5,058 bases of DNA from Candidatus Woesearchaeota archaeon (GCA_011045925.1 DSBS01000070.1:1-5058); one strand, 5' to 3'. Shown: positions 1 through 4,537, counted from the stretch's first letter. Notes: a model not told the origin generated them from the sequence alone. Numbers and translations: made by a program.

Positions 1-108
1 ATGTGATTAGAGCTTAAGTTAAGGCACTCAGCACCCATTACGCCAAAACCACAAGGCTTACTTATTTCAAAAAAACACAAAAAATGTATCCTTATGGAAA
101 GTGAAGCA
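1..108. other. Non-coding left edge, 3' side of module 1
   Basis: No open reading frame of useful length is visible on either strand. The stretch follows the stop codon of the minus-strand HEPN pseudogene. It contains a short palindrome-like CTTAA/TTAAG motif near 14-24 and an A-rich (minus-strand T-rich) block at 69-84, listed separately. No tRNA-like arms and no copy of the 45-bp repeat found elsewhere in the window could be recognised here. Confidence 0.5.
69..84 (-). terminator. T-tract terminator of module 1
   Basis: Read on the minus strand, two runs of T (T6 at 84-79, T7 at 75-69) follow the HEPN stop codon by about 25 nt. Archaeal RNA polymerase is known to terminate at oligo-T tracts without needing a hairpin, so this is a plausible transcript end. 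The position fits; termination itself is inferred. Confidence 0.5.
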
Positions 109-515
109 TTACAAAGCTTTTTTTATATGCTCAATCATCTCAGGAACATCCTTTAGTGCTTTCTTTGCTGTCTCAATAGTTACATTGTCACCGTAGTAGT
201 TAATTCCGTTTCGTATTTTCCTTAGCCTGTCAAACTCCCTGGCAGTTCTTGGGAGAGAAAGCACTTCCAGCAGAAAATGCTTAATGGGCTCATGGCTTGA
301 AAACCTGTATCCTTTCTCATAGCCCTTTGCCTCACATGCCTGCCTTAAGCACTCATACAGGTCCCTGACAATAGTTTTTGCGCTTTTTTCACTTACCTCA
401 ATAGAAGATATTGTTTCAAGAGAGTCTAATCTGCCTTGAGAAGGCTTTTTGCCCGGGCTTTGTTAATAGGAGTACGGCTTACAAAGCCTTCCCTGATGGC
501 CCAGCCCAGGCTCAT
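109..515 (-). pseudogene. HEPN-domain protein, frameshifted (toxin partner of the MNT gene)
   Basis: The gene starts at ATG 515-513, overlapping the upstream stop codon as ATGA, with GGAGGTG at 527-521 five bases before it. The start frame gives 29 residues (begins MSLGWAIREGFVSRTP) and stops at TAG 428-426. The rest lies in the -1 frame, open from about 462 to the TAA at 111-109. It gives about 107 residues from RLDSLETISS, including DLYECLRQACEAKGY, the SSHEPIKHF segment and RKIRNGINYYG. These are typical of a small archaeal HEPN family of about 135 residues that pairs with MNT genes. Total length is 407 nt, two over a multiple of three, so one net base (or 1+3n) seems lost around 429-440. 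HEPN toxins are often RNases with an Rx4-6H motif; here Asn replaces the His. A sequencing error, true decay or recoding are all possible. No slippery heptamer is evident at the break. Confidence 0.8.
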
Positions 516-1036
516 ACGAACACCTCCAGCTCCCCACTAAGCACAATCCCATTGCATATGCTGTTCAGAAGCTCTGGCTGGCTGGACTTCATCTTCTCAA
601 TGTCTTTTTTTGTGTAAATGAACAGCTGCACCTTGTGGCCAATCTTCTTTTCAAGCCCGGAGCAGTCAAGCTTTTTTTTGTGTGTTGAAACCACAGCGAT
701 GTCAATGTCGCTGTCTCTCGAGTTAACTGCTGCAGCATAAGAGCCAAACAGCACAATATCAGGCTCATCATAAAAAGACCTAAGCTTTTCAATAAGCCCA
801 GAATCCCAGATTTTCTGCATATTGTATATCCACCTCAGCCGGGTGAACTCTTCTGTTATTTCTGCCTTAAAGCCCAGGTAAGGCCCGTATTTTTCCCTTT
901 TAATGAAGGGAAGGCGCTTTAGCCTCTTGCTTATTGTAACATGGCTTGCACCGGACTTTGCTGCAATCTCTCTTGCAGAATACGCCCTGGAAGGGTCACT
1001 AAAGAAAGGCGCCAGCATGGTTAATTCTTTTAACAT
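512..1036 (-). CDS. Winged-helix minimal nucleotidyltransferase (MNT), putative antitoxin of module 1
   Basis: The protein has 174 residues from ATG 1036-1034. Residues 1-60 form a winged helix-turn-helix (PFFSDPSRAYSAREIAAKSG, then SHVTISKRLKRL). Residues 92-172 are a MNT domain with the nucleotidyltransferase signature GSX10DXD: G98, S99, D110 and D112. The tail PELLNSICNGIVLSGELE is usual for archaeal MNTs. The strand expected to bring the third acidic residue reads KVQLFIY, with Gln137 at that place. A 195-residue reading from 1099 is less likely because that start lies upstream of the TATA box (1066-1056); the chosen ATG is about 25 nt from the box centre, suggesting a leaderless mRNA. 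In known MntA/HepT pairs the MNT protein adds AMP groups to a tyrosine of the HEPN toxin. The winged helix suggests it also represses its own promoter. Its HEPN partner overlaps the stop codon and is frameshifted, so this gene may be an orphan antitoxin. Confidence 0.85.
   Translation of the reverse strand: MLKELTMLAPFFSDPSRAYSAREIAAKSGASHVTISKRLKRLPFIKREKYGPYLGFKAEITEEFTRLRWIYNMQKIWDSGLIEKLRSFYDEPDIVLFGSYAAAVNSRDSDIDIAVVSTHKKKLDCSGLEKKIGHKVQLFIYTKKDIEKMKSSQPELLNSICNGIVLSGELEVFV
521..527 (-). promoter_or_regulatory. Strong ribosome binding site of the HEPN pseudogene
   Basis: GGAGGTG on the minus strand lies five bases (TTCGT) before ATG 515-513 and sits inside the last codons of the MNT gene. 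It fixes the start of the downstream HEPN frame and suggests translational coupling through the ATGA overlap. The AbiEi/AbiEii junction at 3144-3158 has the same layout. Confidence 0.75.
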
Positions 1037-1056
1037 GTGGTTAATAAATGACCACA
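1036..1056 (-). promoter_or_regulatory. Inverted repeat, candidate MNT operator of module 1
   Basis: TGTGGT at 1036-1041 and ACCACA at 1051-1056 are perfect inverted 6-bp arms separated by 9 bp. They fill the space between the TATA box and the start codon, so a bound protein would cover the expected transcription start. The encoded winged-helix MNT is the natural candidate ligand. Sequence symmetry is seen; regulation is inferred. Confidence 0.5.
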
Positions 1057-1066
1057 AGTATATAAA
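1056..1066 (-). promoter_or_regulatory. TATA box of module 1
   Basis: The minus strand reads TTTATATACTT, preceded by purines (GGAAAGA), which fits an archaeal BRE/TATA element. Its centre is about 25 nt from ATG 1036, so transcription should begin at or next to the start codon. This decides the start of the MNT gene against the upstream ATG at 1099. Confidence 0.75.
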
Positions 1067-1118
1067 TCTTTCCACTTGCCTGGGCATTCCGAAGGCCATG
1101 CATCCTGAACTGGTTGCT

Positions 1119-1163
1119 TTCTTTAAAAGCGTTGTTTAGAAAAACCTGAAAAGAATTCAGGGC
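1119..1163 (+). repeat. 45-bp intergenic repeat, copy A
   Basis: This stretch matches 2368-2412 over 45 bp with one mismatch (A1152 versus G2401); the first 33 bp are identical. It begins TTCTTTAAAAGCG and ends GAATTCAGGGC. It contains the hairpin CCTGAA / TTCAGG. A weaker third copy lies at 4485-4526. Copy A sits between the 3' end of module 2 and the promoter of module 1, and together with copy B it brackets module 2 in direct orientation. Confidence 0.85.
1140..1161 (-). terminator. Hairpin plus T5 terminator of module 2
   Basis: On the minus strand a 6-bp perfect stem (CCTGAA 1161-1156 with TTCAGG 1150-1145, 5-nt loop) is followed directly by T5 (1144-1140). It lies 12 bases after the HEPN stop codon at 1173. 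This is the form of an intrinsic terminator and it is embedded in repeat copy A. Confidence 0.65.
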
Positions 1164-1172
1164 AAGGCTACT

Positions 1173-1715
1173 TTACTCAGAAATCTCTTTAGGCATGCTT
1201 ATTCTGTCTTTAAAATATACAATTTCCTCAGCCTGGGATATTGCTTCCCTGCATAAATCCATCATCCTTTCATACCTTTCTTCAACTTCCTCAATTCTTA
1301 TTGCAGAGCTGTACCTGGCATATTCTCTTCTGTCAACCTCAGATTCCTCTTCCTTTCTTGAGTGTACCTTAATCATCTGAATAAAGCGGTAGTCATAGCT
1401 GACAAGTTCTTTTTGTTTCAGGTATTCAAGGAGAAGCGCAGTGTACTTCTGGCTTCTTGACTCAACTCCAATTCTTGCCAGGATGGAAAGCGCACAGTAG
1501 TAAAGCGTATAAAACCATTCCTCAGGCAGCTTGTAGTCGAAGCCTTCTTTCCTGTACAGCCCGCAGAGCCTTAGCTCTCGCCTTGCCTTTTCAAGGTATT
1601 GCTTTGCTTCTTTAGTGTCAGGAGGAACAGTAATAAGCCCCTTGTGCTTCATTCCTTTTTCCTCAAGCTTTCTTGCAGCCCTAAAGCATTCCCTCAGCTC
1701 TTTCTCAGCGTTCAT
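1173..1715 (-). CDS. HEPN-domain protein, putative toxin of module 2
   Basis: The protein is 180 residues and mostly helical, with no signal peptide or membrane segment. Residues 1-30 form a basic helical lead (ECFRAARKLEEKGMKHKGL). Residues 35-115 are the HEPN core: KEAKQYLEKARRELRLCGL, then EEWFYTLYYCALSILARIGVE and RSQKYTALLLEYL. This is the pattern in which HEPN proteins usually read YYAMYH...G..xSHK; here Gln89 replaces the common His. Residues 126-166 (DRREYARYSS and a long acidic helix) close the domain. No clear Rx4-6H RNase motif is present, so catalysis is uncertain and it may bind RNA or nucleotide without cutting. ATG 1715 overlaps the upstream MNT gene by 11 nt, with GGGAG just upstream, so the two are co-translated. 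Family assignment is confident; the toxin role is inferred from the MNT-HEPN pairing. Confidence 0.85.
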   Translation of the reverse strand: MNAEKELRECFRAARKLEEKGMKHKGLITVPPDTKEAKQYLEKARRELRLCGLYRKEGFDYKLPEEWFYTLYYCALSILARIGVESRSQKYTALLLEYLKQKELVSYDYRFIQMIKVHSRKEEESEVDRREYARYSSAIRIEEVEERYERMMDLCREAISQAEEIVYFKDRISMPKEISE

Positions 1716-2289
1716 TCAGCTCCCTCATGGCATTAATAAATTTCTCCTGGCCAAACAGCACAACACCCTTGCTGATCGCTTCAAGGTATGCTTTGTTTTC
1801 CTCCTTAATCTCCTGACTGAACTCTGTTTTTGTGGTCAGGGCTGCATGTATTCTCTTTGCCTGGGCCAGCTGAATCTGCTGAATCTTTTCCTGTATTATG
1901 GCGAACTCCTTCTTTTCAGCGACAGCTATTACATCAATGTCATTCGCTTTTTTCGGGTTTTTCAGGATGCTTCCAAACAGCAGGAAAAATTCGGCATGTC
2001 CTTCTATCCCAGAAAACAAGTCAAGCCACCTTTCGTGTTCCACTGCCTGTCTGGTAAGGGAGAGTGAAAGGGCTTTTTCTGCTACAGGGTTCCTGAAGTT
2101 AAGCGTAAAAAGCTGTGCGCTTGTCTGCTTTGAGTTTAGTGCGGTTGCCAGGACAAGCCTCTGCTGAATAAGGCTTTTCAGTGTTTTCCACGCCGCCTGC
2201 CTGCTCATCCTCAGCCTTTCGGCTATCTCGGTTGCGGTTTTCCTGCCTTCCCTCAGCAGCATGGCCATAATCTTTTCAGCTGTCTTCAT
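1705..2289 (-). CDS. Winged-helix minimal nucleotidyltransferase (MNT), putative antitoxin of module 2
   Basis: The protein has 194 residues from ATG 2289-2287. Residues 1-65 form a winged helix (MKTAEKIMAMLLREGRKTA, then EIAERLRMSRQAAWKTLKSL). Residues 100-182 are the nucleotidyltransferase domain, with FGSILKNPKKANDID carrying G106, S107, D117 and D119 (GSX9DXD). The third-carboxylate strand reads RIHAALTT, with His148 rather than an acid. The closing segment is AYLEAISKGVVLFGQEKF. A longer reading from ATG 2349 is rejected because it would begin upstream of the TATA box at 2331-2323. The leader is about 12 nt and lacks a ribosome site. The HEPN gene follows with an 11-nt overlap. By analogy to MntA/HepT it should neutralise the HEPN protein, perhaps by AMP transfer, and its DNA-binding half probably represses the operon through the half-sites at 2293-2319. 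It differs enough from the MNT of module 1 that recent duplication is unlikely. Confidence 0.85.
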   Translation of the reverse strand: MKTAEKIMAMLLREGRKTATEIAERLRMSRQAAWKTLKSLIQQRLVLATALNSKQTSAQLFTLNFRNPVAEKALSLSLTRQAVEHERWLDLFSGIEGHAEFFLLFGSILKNPKKANDIDVIAVAEKKEFAIIQEKIQQIQLAQAKRIHAALTTKTEFSQEIKEENKAYLEAISKGVVLFGQEKFINAMRELNER

Positions 2290-2292
2290 TTT

Positions 2293-2319
2293 GTTGATAA
2301 CTATCAACCTGTGGGTTGA
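2293..2319 (-). promoter_or_regulatory. Three phased GTTGA half-sites, candidate operator of module 2
   Basis: On the plus strand GTTGA (2293-2297), TCAAC (2304-2308) and GTTGA (2315-2319) alternate in orientation with centres exactly 11 bp apart. They form two overlapping perfect palindromes: GTTGATA-AC-TATCAAC (2293-2308) and TCAACC-TGTG-GGTTGA (2304-2319). The site lies between TATA box and start codon and covers the expected transcription start near 2301. Binding by the winged-helix MNT encoded downstream is the simplest explanation. Confidence 0.65.
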
Positions 2320-2322
2320 CAG

Positions 2323-2331
2323 AATATATAA
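2323..2331 (-). promoter_or_regulatory. TATA box of module 2
   Basis: The minus strand reads TTATATATT. Its centre (2327) is 38 nt from ATG 2289, which places the start of transcription near 2301 and gives a leader of about 12 nt. It is separated from the start codon by the palindromic half-sites. Confidence 0.7.
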
Positions 2332-2367
2332 GCTTTTTGTTTTTTCCATGGATTGCTTTTGCTTTCG

Positions 2368-2412
2368 TTCTTTAAAAGCGTTGTTTAGAAAAACCTGAAA
2401 GGAATTCAGGGC
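2368..2412 (+). repeat. 45-bp intergenic repeat, copy B
   Basis: This is the near-identical partner of 1119-1163, in the same orientation and 1249 bp away. It contains the stem CCTGAA (2394-2399) / TTCAGG (2405-2410) with loop AGGAA, and T5 on the minus strand at 2393-2389. No minus-strand gene precedes it here, so its terminator form has no present gene to serve. That suggests it was carried with a module or left by recombination. Confidence 0.85.
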
Positions 2413-2455
2413 CGGGCAGGCTAGTTTTTTGAAATTGCTTTGAAAAACAAAAAGA

Positions 2456-2490
2456 TATATAAACTCTTTTAAGTTCTAATATTATAAAAA
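2456..2490 (+). promoter_or_regulatory. TATA boxes of the AbiE operon
   Basis: There are two candidate boxes. GATATATAAAC (2454-2464) would start transcription near 2485 and give a leader of about 26 nt. TTATAAAAA (2482-2490) lies about 25 nt before ATG 2511 and would give a leaderless mRNA. No good ribosome binding site precedes the ATG, which favours the nearer box, while the farther one has the better TATA sequence. Confidence 0.6.
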
Positions 2491-2503
2491 GTATGTAATT
2501 AGA
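2475..2503 (+). promoter_or_regulatory. Inverted repeat around the proximal TATA box, candidate AbiEi operator
   Basis: TCTAAT (2475-2480) and ATTAGA (2498-2503) are perfect 6-bp inverted arms separated by 17 bp, enclosing the proximal TATA box. AbiEi antitoxins are known to repress their own promoter by binding inverted repeats. The DNA is AT-rich, so a chance match is possible. Confidence 0.35.
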
Positions 2504-2510
2504 GATTAAA

Positions 2511-3158
2511 ATGAAATACAAGGAATTAGCAAAAAAGCTGAGTATCCTGAGGACACTGGAGAAGAAAGAAGGCATTATCACATCTGGAGAGATTAAGGAA
2601 TGCTGCCTTGAGCTTGGCGTTGATTACAAAAGCGCAGTAAATTACCTGTTAAGCAATAAATACCTTGAGAGAATCTTCCGCGGCATATTCTACATTAATT
2701 CCCTGGAGGAGAGAAAGACAGGTGTTCCGAGAATAAGCTATTTTCTGGGTGTGTCAAAGGCAATGGAAATCAGAAAGATAAGCAACTGGTACTTCGGGCT
2801 GGAGTCAGCACTAAAGCTGAACAGGCTCACCCACGAAGCCTTTCTTGTTGAAACCATTATAAACGACAAAACCAAGAACTCACGCCCGGTTTTAGTCCTT
2901 GGCAGAAAGACAAAGCTTACAAAAGTTTCTGCGATAAGCTACTCTTTTGGGATAATTGAAAAGGCTTCAGAAAACAAAGTGAAAATCTTTTATTCAGACA
3001 CTGAGAGGACTCTTCTTGATATGGCTTTCCTGCTAAGGTATAACCGAAGGACTATAAGCGAGATTAGAAATGTTGTGTCAGGCTATAGCTATGAAAGAGC
3101 AAAGCTGGAGAGATACCTTAAACACTACCCAAAAACCATTGCCGAGGTGTTCAAGTGA
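2511..3158 (+). CDS. abiEi: AbiEi-type antitoxin / transcriptional repressor
   Basis: The protein has 215 residues. Residues 8-65 are a winged helix: LSILRTLEKKEGIITSGEIK, then a helix with YKSAVNYLLSNKYLERI and the wing FRGIFYI. Residues 75-175 match the AbiEi C-terminal domain: YFGLESALKLNRLTHE, VLVLGRKTKLT, and the hallmark VKIFYSDTERTLLDMAFL (157-174). The last 35 residues are helical and basic. In known AbiE systems the antitoxin does not bind the toxin stably (type IV arrangement), and the N-terminal domain represses the operon. ATG 2511 follows two TATA boxes and is the first Met of the frame. The stop codon overlaps the toxin start as GTGA, and a GAGGTG ribosome site sits within the final codons. 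Family assignment rests on domain order, the SDTERTLLD motif and the adjacent AbiEii gene. Confidence 0.87.
   Translation: MKYKELAKKLSILRTLEKKEGIITSGEIKECCLELGVDYKSAVNYLLSNKYLERIFRGIFYINSLEERKTGVPRISYFLGVSKAMEIRKISNWYFGLESALKLNRLTHEAFLVETIINDKTKNSRPVLVLGRKTKLTKVSAISYSFGIIEKASENKVKIFYSDTERTLLDMAFLLRYNRRTISEIRNVVSGYSYERAKLERYLKHYPKTIAEVFK
3144..3149 (+). promoter_or_regulatory. Ribosome binding site deciding the GTG start of AbiEii
   Basis: GAGGTG lies five bases before GTG 3155-3157, inside the AbiEi coding sequence. Together with the GTGA overlap it supports the GTG start and translational coupling of toxin to antitoxin. Confidence 0.75.
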
Positions 3159-4108
3159 GCCTGGTTTCTGAAGAGCTGCTTTCTCTGGTGGCTGAGGGAA
3201 TCAGCGCCCCTAGGCATTTAATTGAAAAAGACCTTCTGCTGCACAAAATCTTAATAGCGCTCTCTGAAAACAGGGATTTCAGGGAAAAATATGCATTTAA
3301 GGGAGGAACCTGCCTCGTGAAGGCGTACTTTGGCTACTACAGGTTCTCTGAAGATCTGGACTTCACTTTTATCCCGCAGGAAATGTTTGAGGGAAAGTCA
3401 AAGAAAGCCATAAGAAAGATGATCTCTGCTGAGCTGGCGCCGTTTATTTCCTTCCTGGGCAGTTTTTCCAGGAAAAACGGCTTTGTATTCGTGCCTGACA
3501 AAAGCGATGGCAGGTTCTTTGAGTTTGGCGCAGGCAACATTTTTACAACCATGAAGCTGCTCTACAATTCTTCAGGGATTGAAGAGGGGTTCATTAAGGT
3601 TCAGTTTAATTTCAGGGAAAAGCTCTTTTTCAAAATAAGAGAAAGAAAGCTTGCTGGCTTGGCAGGCAAGTCGCGCCAGGCTCTTTTTCCTAAAAGCTTC
3701 AGCTGGATTTTTGAAGAGCCTTCCCTGAAATGCTATGACCGGAGAGAGATACTTGCAGAAAAGCTAAGGGCGATCCTGACAAGAAAGGGCATCAAGGCAA
3801 GGGACTTTATAGATGCTTACATGATAGCCGGGAAGAAGCCAGGAATGCTGAAAGAGGTTCGCGAGGCTGCGCTTGGGAAGCTGCTCTTTTCCCTTGAGCA
3901 CGAAAAGTACACAGCTAGCCTTAAGGCCAGGCTCGAAAGCGCTCCAAGGTTCGACAGCAACGAAGAGGAGCGAATCATGCTGGGCAGGCTTGACGAGGGC
4001 TTCCGCCCTTTCCTGAAGAAGCTCAACAGCCAGCTTGCCTGGCTGGCAGAGGAAGCTGAAAAGAAACTCAGGGCTGTTACCAAAGGCTTAAATACTATGA
4101 GTTATTGA
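3155..4108 (+). CDS. abiEii: AbiEii/AbiGii-family nucleotidyltransferase toxin
   Basis: The protein has 317 residues with a GTG start overlapping the AbiEi stop. The core motif is intact: FKGGTCLVKAYFGYYRFSED followed by LDF (residues 48-70), with G50, G51, T52, K56, R63, S65, D67 and D69. The second signature, DRREILAEKLRAILTRKG and then ARDFID (195-220), carries E198, E202, K203, R216 and D217. This is the AbiEii type of nucleotidyltransferase. Relatives such as mycobacterial MenT add pyrimidine nucleotides to tRNA acceptor ends and stop translation; AbiEii gives phage resistance through abortive infection. Length is near that usual for the family and no key residue is missing, so it is probably active. 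The tail (280-317) is helical and charged, and residues 301-307 are encoded by a 19-nt sequence repeated exactly at 4505-4523. It acts in the cytoplasm; the exact substrate here is unknown. Confidence 0.9.
   Translation: MSLVSEELLSLVAEGISAPRHLIEKDLLLHKILIALSENRDFREKYAFKGGTCLVKAYFGYYRFSEDLDFTFIPQEMFEGKSKKAIRKMISAELAPFISFLGSFSRKNGFVFVPDKSDGRFFEFGAGNIFTTMKLLYNSSGIEEGFIKVQFNFREKLFFKIRERKLAGLAGKSRQALFPKSFSWIFEEPSLKCYDRREILAEKLRAILTRKGIKARDFIDAYMIAGKKPGMLKEVREAALGKLLFSLEHEKYTASLKARLESAPRFDSNEEERIMLGRLDEGFRPFLKKLNSQLAWLAEEAEKKLRAVTKGLNTMSY
4056..4074 (+). repeat. 19-nt sequence shared with intergenic repeat copy C
   Basis: CTGAAAAGAAACTCAGGGC within the end of the AbiEii gene is identical to 4505-4523. 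It lies 35 nt before the stop codon. This exact 19-nt match links the gene's 3' end to the hairpin repeat family. Confidence 0.7.
4087..4095 (+). promoter_or_regulatory. Possible TATA box of the 109-residue gene
   Basis: CTTAAATAC, preceded by AAAGG, resembles an archaeal TATA element. It would start transcription near 4117, just past the AbiEii stop codon, with a leader of about 34 nt. If not active, the small gene would be read from the AbiE promoter. Weak evidence. Confidence 0.35.
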
Positions 4109-4138
4109 TAAAGAGTAAATTTTATTTAAAAGAGAAAA

Positions 4139-4144
4139 GGTGAG
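4139..4144 (+). promoter_or_regulatory. Ribosome binding site of the 109-residue gene
   Basis: GGTGAG lies six bases before ATG 4151 and complements the archaeal 16S tail. It supports this ORF as a real gene and the first of the two adjacent ATG codons as start. Confidence 0.65.
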
Positions 4145-4150
4145 AGAAAG

Positions 4151-4480
4151 ATGATGAAAGAAACCCCTAAAGGCATCGACTGCTTAGTGCATTTTTCTCC
4201 GGAAATGCCGGAAGAGCAAAGGATTGCCAATTGTATTGAGGAAGTGCGTTTTGGCTTTATTAGCTTCGATAACTATAAGATAAAAGTTCCTGAGAAGGAA
4301 ATTGCAGAAGCACTTGGAATGGAGTTGGTTAAAAGCCCAGAGGATCTTCCTGGCATGCAGGTTTATGATGTTTCCAAAGTGCCCAGCCAGTTGCAGGAAG
4401 AATTTGAAAGGCAACTTAATGAGGACGGTTATGCGCACATAAGCGAGCTAAGGTTTTTGCCTGTCTACGGATTGAAGTAA
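4151..4480 (+). CDS. Hypothetical protein, 109 residues, third gene of the AbiE cluster
   Basis: I do not recognise a family. The protein is soluble-looking and acidic, with no signal peptide, membrane segment or zinc motif. Visible parts are an N-terminal stretch with HFSPEMPEEQRIANCIEEV (14-32), a probable strand pair FGFISFDNYKIKV (34-46), a short helix KEIAEALGMELVK (49-61), and a helix VPSQLQEEFERQLNED (77-92) leading to HISELRFLPVYGLK (96-109). A good ribosome site (GGTGAG) precedes the ATG, a T6 tract follows the stop by eight bases, and it lies 42 nt after AbiEii on the same strand. It could be cotranscribed with the toxin gene or have its own promoter at 4087. A role as accessory factor or second regulator of AbiE is only a guess. 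A start three bases later (second ATG) is possible. Confidence 0.7.
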   Translation: MMKETPKGIDCLVHFSPEMPEEQRIANCIEEVRFGFISFDNYKIKVPEKEIAEALGMELVKSPEDLPGMQVYDVSKVPSQLQEEFERQLNEDGYAHISELRFLPVYGLK

Positions 4481-4484
4481 GGAT

Positions 4485-4526
4485 AAGCTTTTTTCCGGGA
4501 AAGCCTGAAAAGAAACTCAGGGCAAG
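4485..4526 (+). repeat. Intergenic hairpin repeat, copy C (diverged)
   Basis: It aligns with copies A and B: AAGC at the left, then CCTGAAAAGAA, then TCAGGGCAAG, with one extra base and several changes between. The stem is CCTGA (4504-4508) / TCAGG (4517-4521). The orientation is the same as in A and B. It closes the AbiE module on the right as copy B does on the left. The CAAG after the stem is shared with copy A. Confidence 0.6.
4489..4494 (+). terminator. T6 tract after the 109-residue gene
   Basis: A run of six T begins eight bases after the TAA stop at 4480. A GCTTT/AAAGC pairing around it (4487-4491 with 4500-4504) may add weak structure. Oligo-T terminators are normal in archaea. Confidence 0.45.
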
Positions 4527-4537
4527 ATTTGGTTATC

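Noticed and set aside
1..108. tRNA or C/D-box RNA at the left edge
   Set aside because: No T-loop GTTCRA, acceptor pairing, or C-box/D-box pair could be found.
1037..1099. Upstream start of the module 1 MNT gene (195-residue reading)
   Set aside because: The ATG at 1099 lies upstream of the TATA box at 1066-1056; the ATG at 1036 is about 25 nt from the box and begins the usual winged-helix N-terminus.
1119..1163. Integron attC site
   Set aside because: The repeat has a hairpin and brackets a cassette-like unit, but GTTGTTT does not fit the GTTRRRY core and no paired R/L boxes are present; no integrase is in the window.
1615..2067. Plus-strand open frame of 150 codons
   Set aside because: It lies opposite the overlapping MNT and HEPN genes, which have clear motifs, and it has no promoter, ribosome site or recognisable domain.
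2290..2349. Upstream start of the module 2 MNT gene (214-residue reading)
   Set aside because: The added 20 residues are encoded by the TATA box and palindromic operator, and the family-like N-terminus begins at the ATG at 2289.
3337..3552. Minus-strand open frame inside AbiEii
   Set aside because: It is a shadow of the AbiEii motif region, with low-complexity composition and no start signals.
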